From JAAYXS01 sp964550375 (GTDB lineage: Bacteria; Planctomycetota; Phycisphaerae; UBA1845; Fen-1342), in the NCBI GenBank assembly GCA_964550375.1, contig CAZJYX010000003.1, forward strand, positions 155,413-219,412: a stretch of DNA of 64,000 nt, in the 5' to 3' direction. The translations under genes and the position numbers were made by a program. Below the pieces are notes generated by a model, which made no database searches, was not told the DNA's origin, and was given only the letters and a program-made list of their open reading frames with translations. Each line of letters opens with the position of its first letter. Positions within the stretch are counted from its first letter, which is position 1. Positions 63,151 to 64,000 of this stretch are shown here, one piece after another.

Positions 63151-63804
63151 ATGGTCGGGGACTGCGTTCCTAAGACTGGCAGCGCCGGGACAACGAATGT
63201 GTCGACCGTACCGGACTCGCGAGCGGCGGGAACGTTGCGGCGGCCTTCGGCCAGACCGCGCGCGATGCACAGGCATGGCGACATTTGCTACACAACATGT
63301 AGCAATTGCAACGGTCGCCTGCTGAACGGCTGTATCACCAATGTGATCGTTCGGGGAATTGGCGACACGTACGATCCGAGAGGCTGTCTGCGCAGCGATG
63401 GCGACCATGCGGACGTGTTTGCCACCCTGGTTCCGGCTGGCTCTTCTTCGCCGGCGCTGAGTATGTACTTAACGGGCACGCGGAGCCAGCGCGTCGCCGC
63501 CCGTGTAAGCCGGGAGGACAACCATATCTCTGAGCATGCTGAAAAGCACAATCTTATTGGCGGTGTTGATGCCCCGCTGACGCTGGATAGCGCGGCGTCG
63601 CCGACGGCAATTCTCGCGTTAGCGCGGACGCGCGTCGGCCATGCATTCGCGCCGGCGTGTGGTCTGTGGGCGCCGGCAAGCGTCCTGCGGCCCTGGCAGC
63701 CCGGCGTTCCGCGCTGCGGTCGCCTGGCCGCGCGGGCTGCCACGACTGCGACGCGCGCCTGGGCACGCTTCTACTGGAGATGCTGCATGAGTATGCCTGC
63801 GTGA
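63151..63804 (+). CDS. Weakly supported hypothetical ORF
   Basis: A 217-codon frame from ATG 63151 with GGAGAGG and GGAAGG upstream. It contains a Cys-rich piece (CYTTCSNCNGRLLNGC), but codon use is unlike the neighbouring genes and no domain is recognised. A hairpin TTGCTACA/TGTAGCAA lies inside it (63285-63305). The promoter and leader upstream argue for transcription, not for translation. Confidence 0.2.
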   Translation: MVGDCVPKTGSAGTTNVSTVPDSRAAGTLRRPSARPRAMHRHGDICYTTCSNCNGRLLNGCITNVIVRGIGDTYDPRGCLRSDGDHADVFATLVPAGSSSPALSMYLTGTRSQRVAARVSREDNHISEHAEKHNLIGGVDAPLTLDSAASPTAILALARTRVGHAFAPACGLWAPASVLRPWQPGVPRCGRLAARAATTATRAWARFYWRCCMSMPA

Positions 63805-64000
63805 AGACGTGGGTTGACTACGCCTACGCTGACAAGGAGGCCATGGGCAACTGTTTGGCCGACCAGGTCGATACTGGCGGCCAAGTGTCTCTGGGTCAAA
63901 GAGCAGTCGTTGTCCCTCGCGGCGTGACTAACCCAAAGCGAGCGACAACTTTGACACACTGTCGATGCACGGTGTCTTGGACGGGAAAGATGATGGCATC
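63780..64000 (+). CDS. Possible partial ORF at window end
   Basis: An open frame from ATG 63780 (MLHEYACVKTWVDYAYADKE) runs to the window edge without a stop. It overlaps the end of the previous weak ORF in another frame. There is no ribosome site and no recognised domain. Confidence 0.15.
   Translation, partial: MLHEYACVKTWVDYAYADKEAMGNCLADQVDTGGQVSLGQRAVVVPRGVTNPKRATTLTHCRCTVSWTGKMMA

Noticed and set aside
63001..63408. Minus-strand 135-codon frame
   Set aside because: Overlaps the structured promoter region and is Arg-rich without any motif.

Overview
This GC-rich window most likely comes from a planctomycete, probably a Phycisphaerae-like lineage. The clues are dockerin repeats ending in DIDPF, GACC-type cysteine repeats in a giant surface protein, a PEP-CTERM protein beside a prepilin with the H-X9-DG signature, and an alternative complex III (ACIII) next to a caa3 oxidase. 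No rRNA or universal marker was available to confirm this.

Layout. 1-6 kb: housekeeping genes, namely the N-terminus of a GspE/PilB ATPase, threonine synthase divergent from a Cys/Met PLP enzyme, an iron-type superoxide dismutase, tRNA-Lys(UUU) and a secreted DJ-1/PfpI protein. 6-14 kb: a candidate light and photo-oxidative stress island. It holds an SDR-DUF2867 protein, FolE, a short BLUF photoreceptor, an NDH-2/DCC/MerR operon, and the divergent genes for a FAS1 protein, a DUF378 protein and a Blc-type lipocalin. The MerR protein has a B12-binding fold but has lost the cobalamin histidines, which resembles the BluF-BluR switch of E. coli. Two near-identical operator-like sites lie just downstream of the two divergent promoters. 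14.7-21 kb: a 2100-residue RHS/YD-repeat protein with an inserted dockerin.

21.5-37.5 kb: a tightly overlapping 17-gene operon for a group 4 [NiFe] hydrogenase joined to a complete Mrp-type antiporter module. It carries flavin and Fe-S input subunits (HydB/HydG-like), a degenerate molybdopterin-family subunit and its own maturation protease. It ends in a membrane histidine kinase with a RegB-like quinone-box motif. The large subunit keeps all four Ni-Fe cysteines. 37.5-45.4 kb: accessory region with IS630, IS110 and ISL3 remnants, a DUF4405 protein, a prepilin/PEP-CTERM pair, HemP, and an MBOAT/SGNH acyl-transfer pair.

45.8-62.5 kb: an aerobic electron-transfer block. ActA, ActB, ActC, a fused ActD-ActE and ActF are followed by a small membrane protein, SCO, and caa3 oxidase subunits II, I, III and IV. 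Heme O synthase with a DUF3179 protein (opposite strand) and heme A synthase follow. Quinol electrons would pass through ACIII to the cytochrome c domain of subunit II and on to oxygen, while the hydrogenase operon offers an anaerobic or fermentative route on the same chromosome. 62.5-64 kb: poorly coding sequence with a good sigma70-like promoter followed by nested RNA stems.
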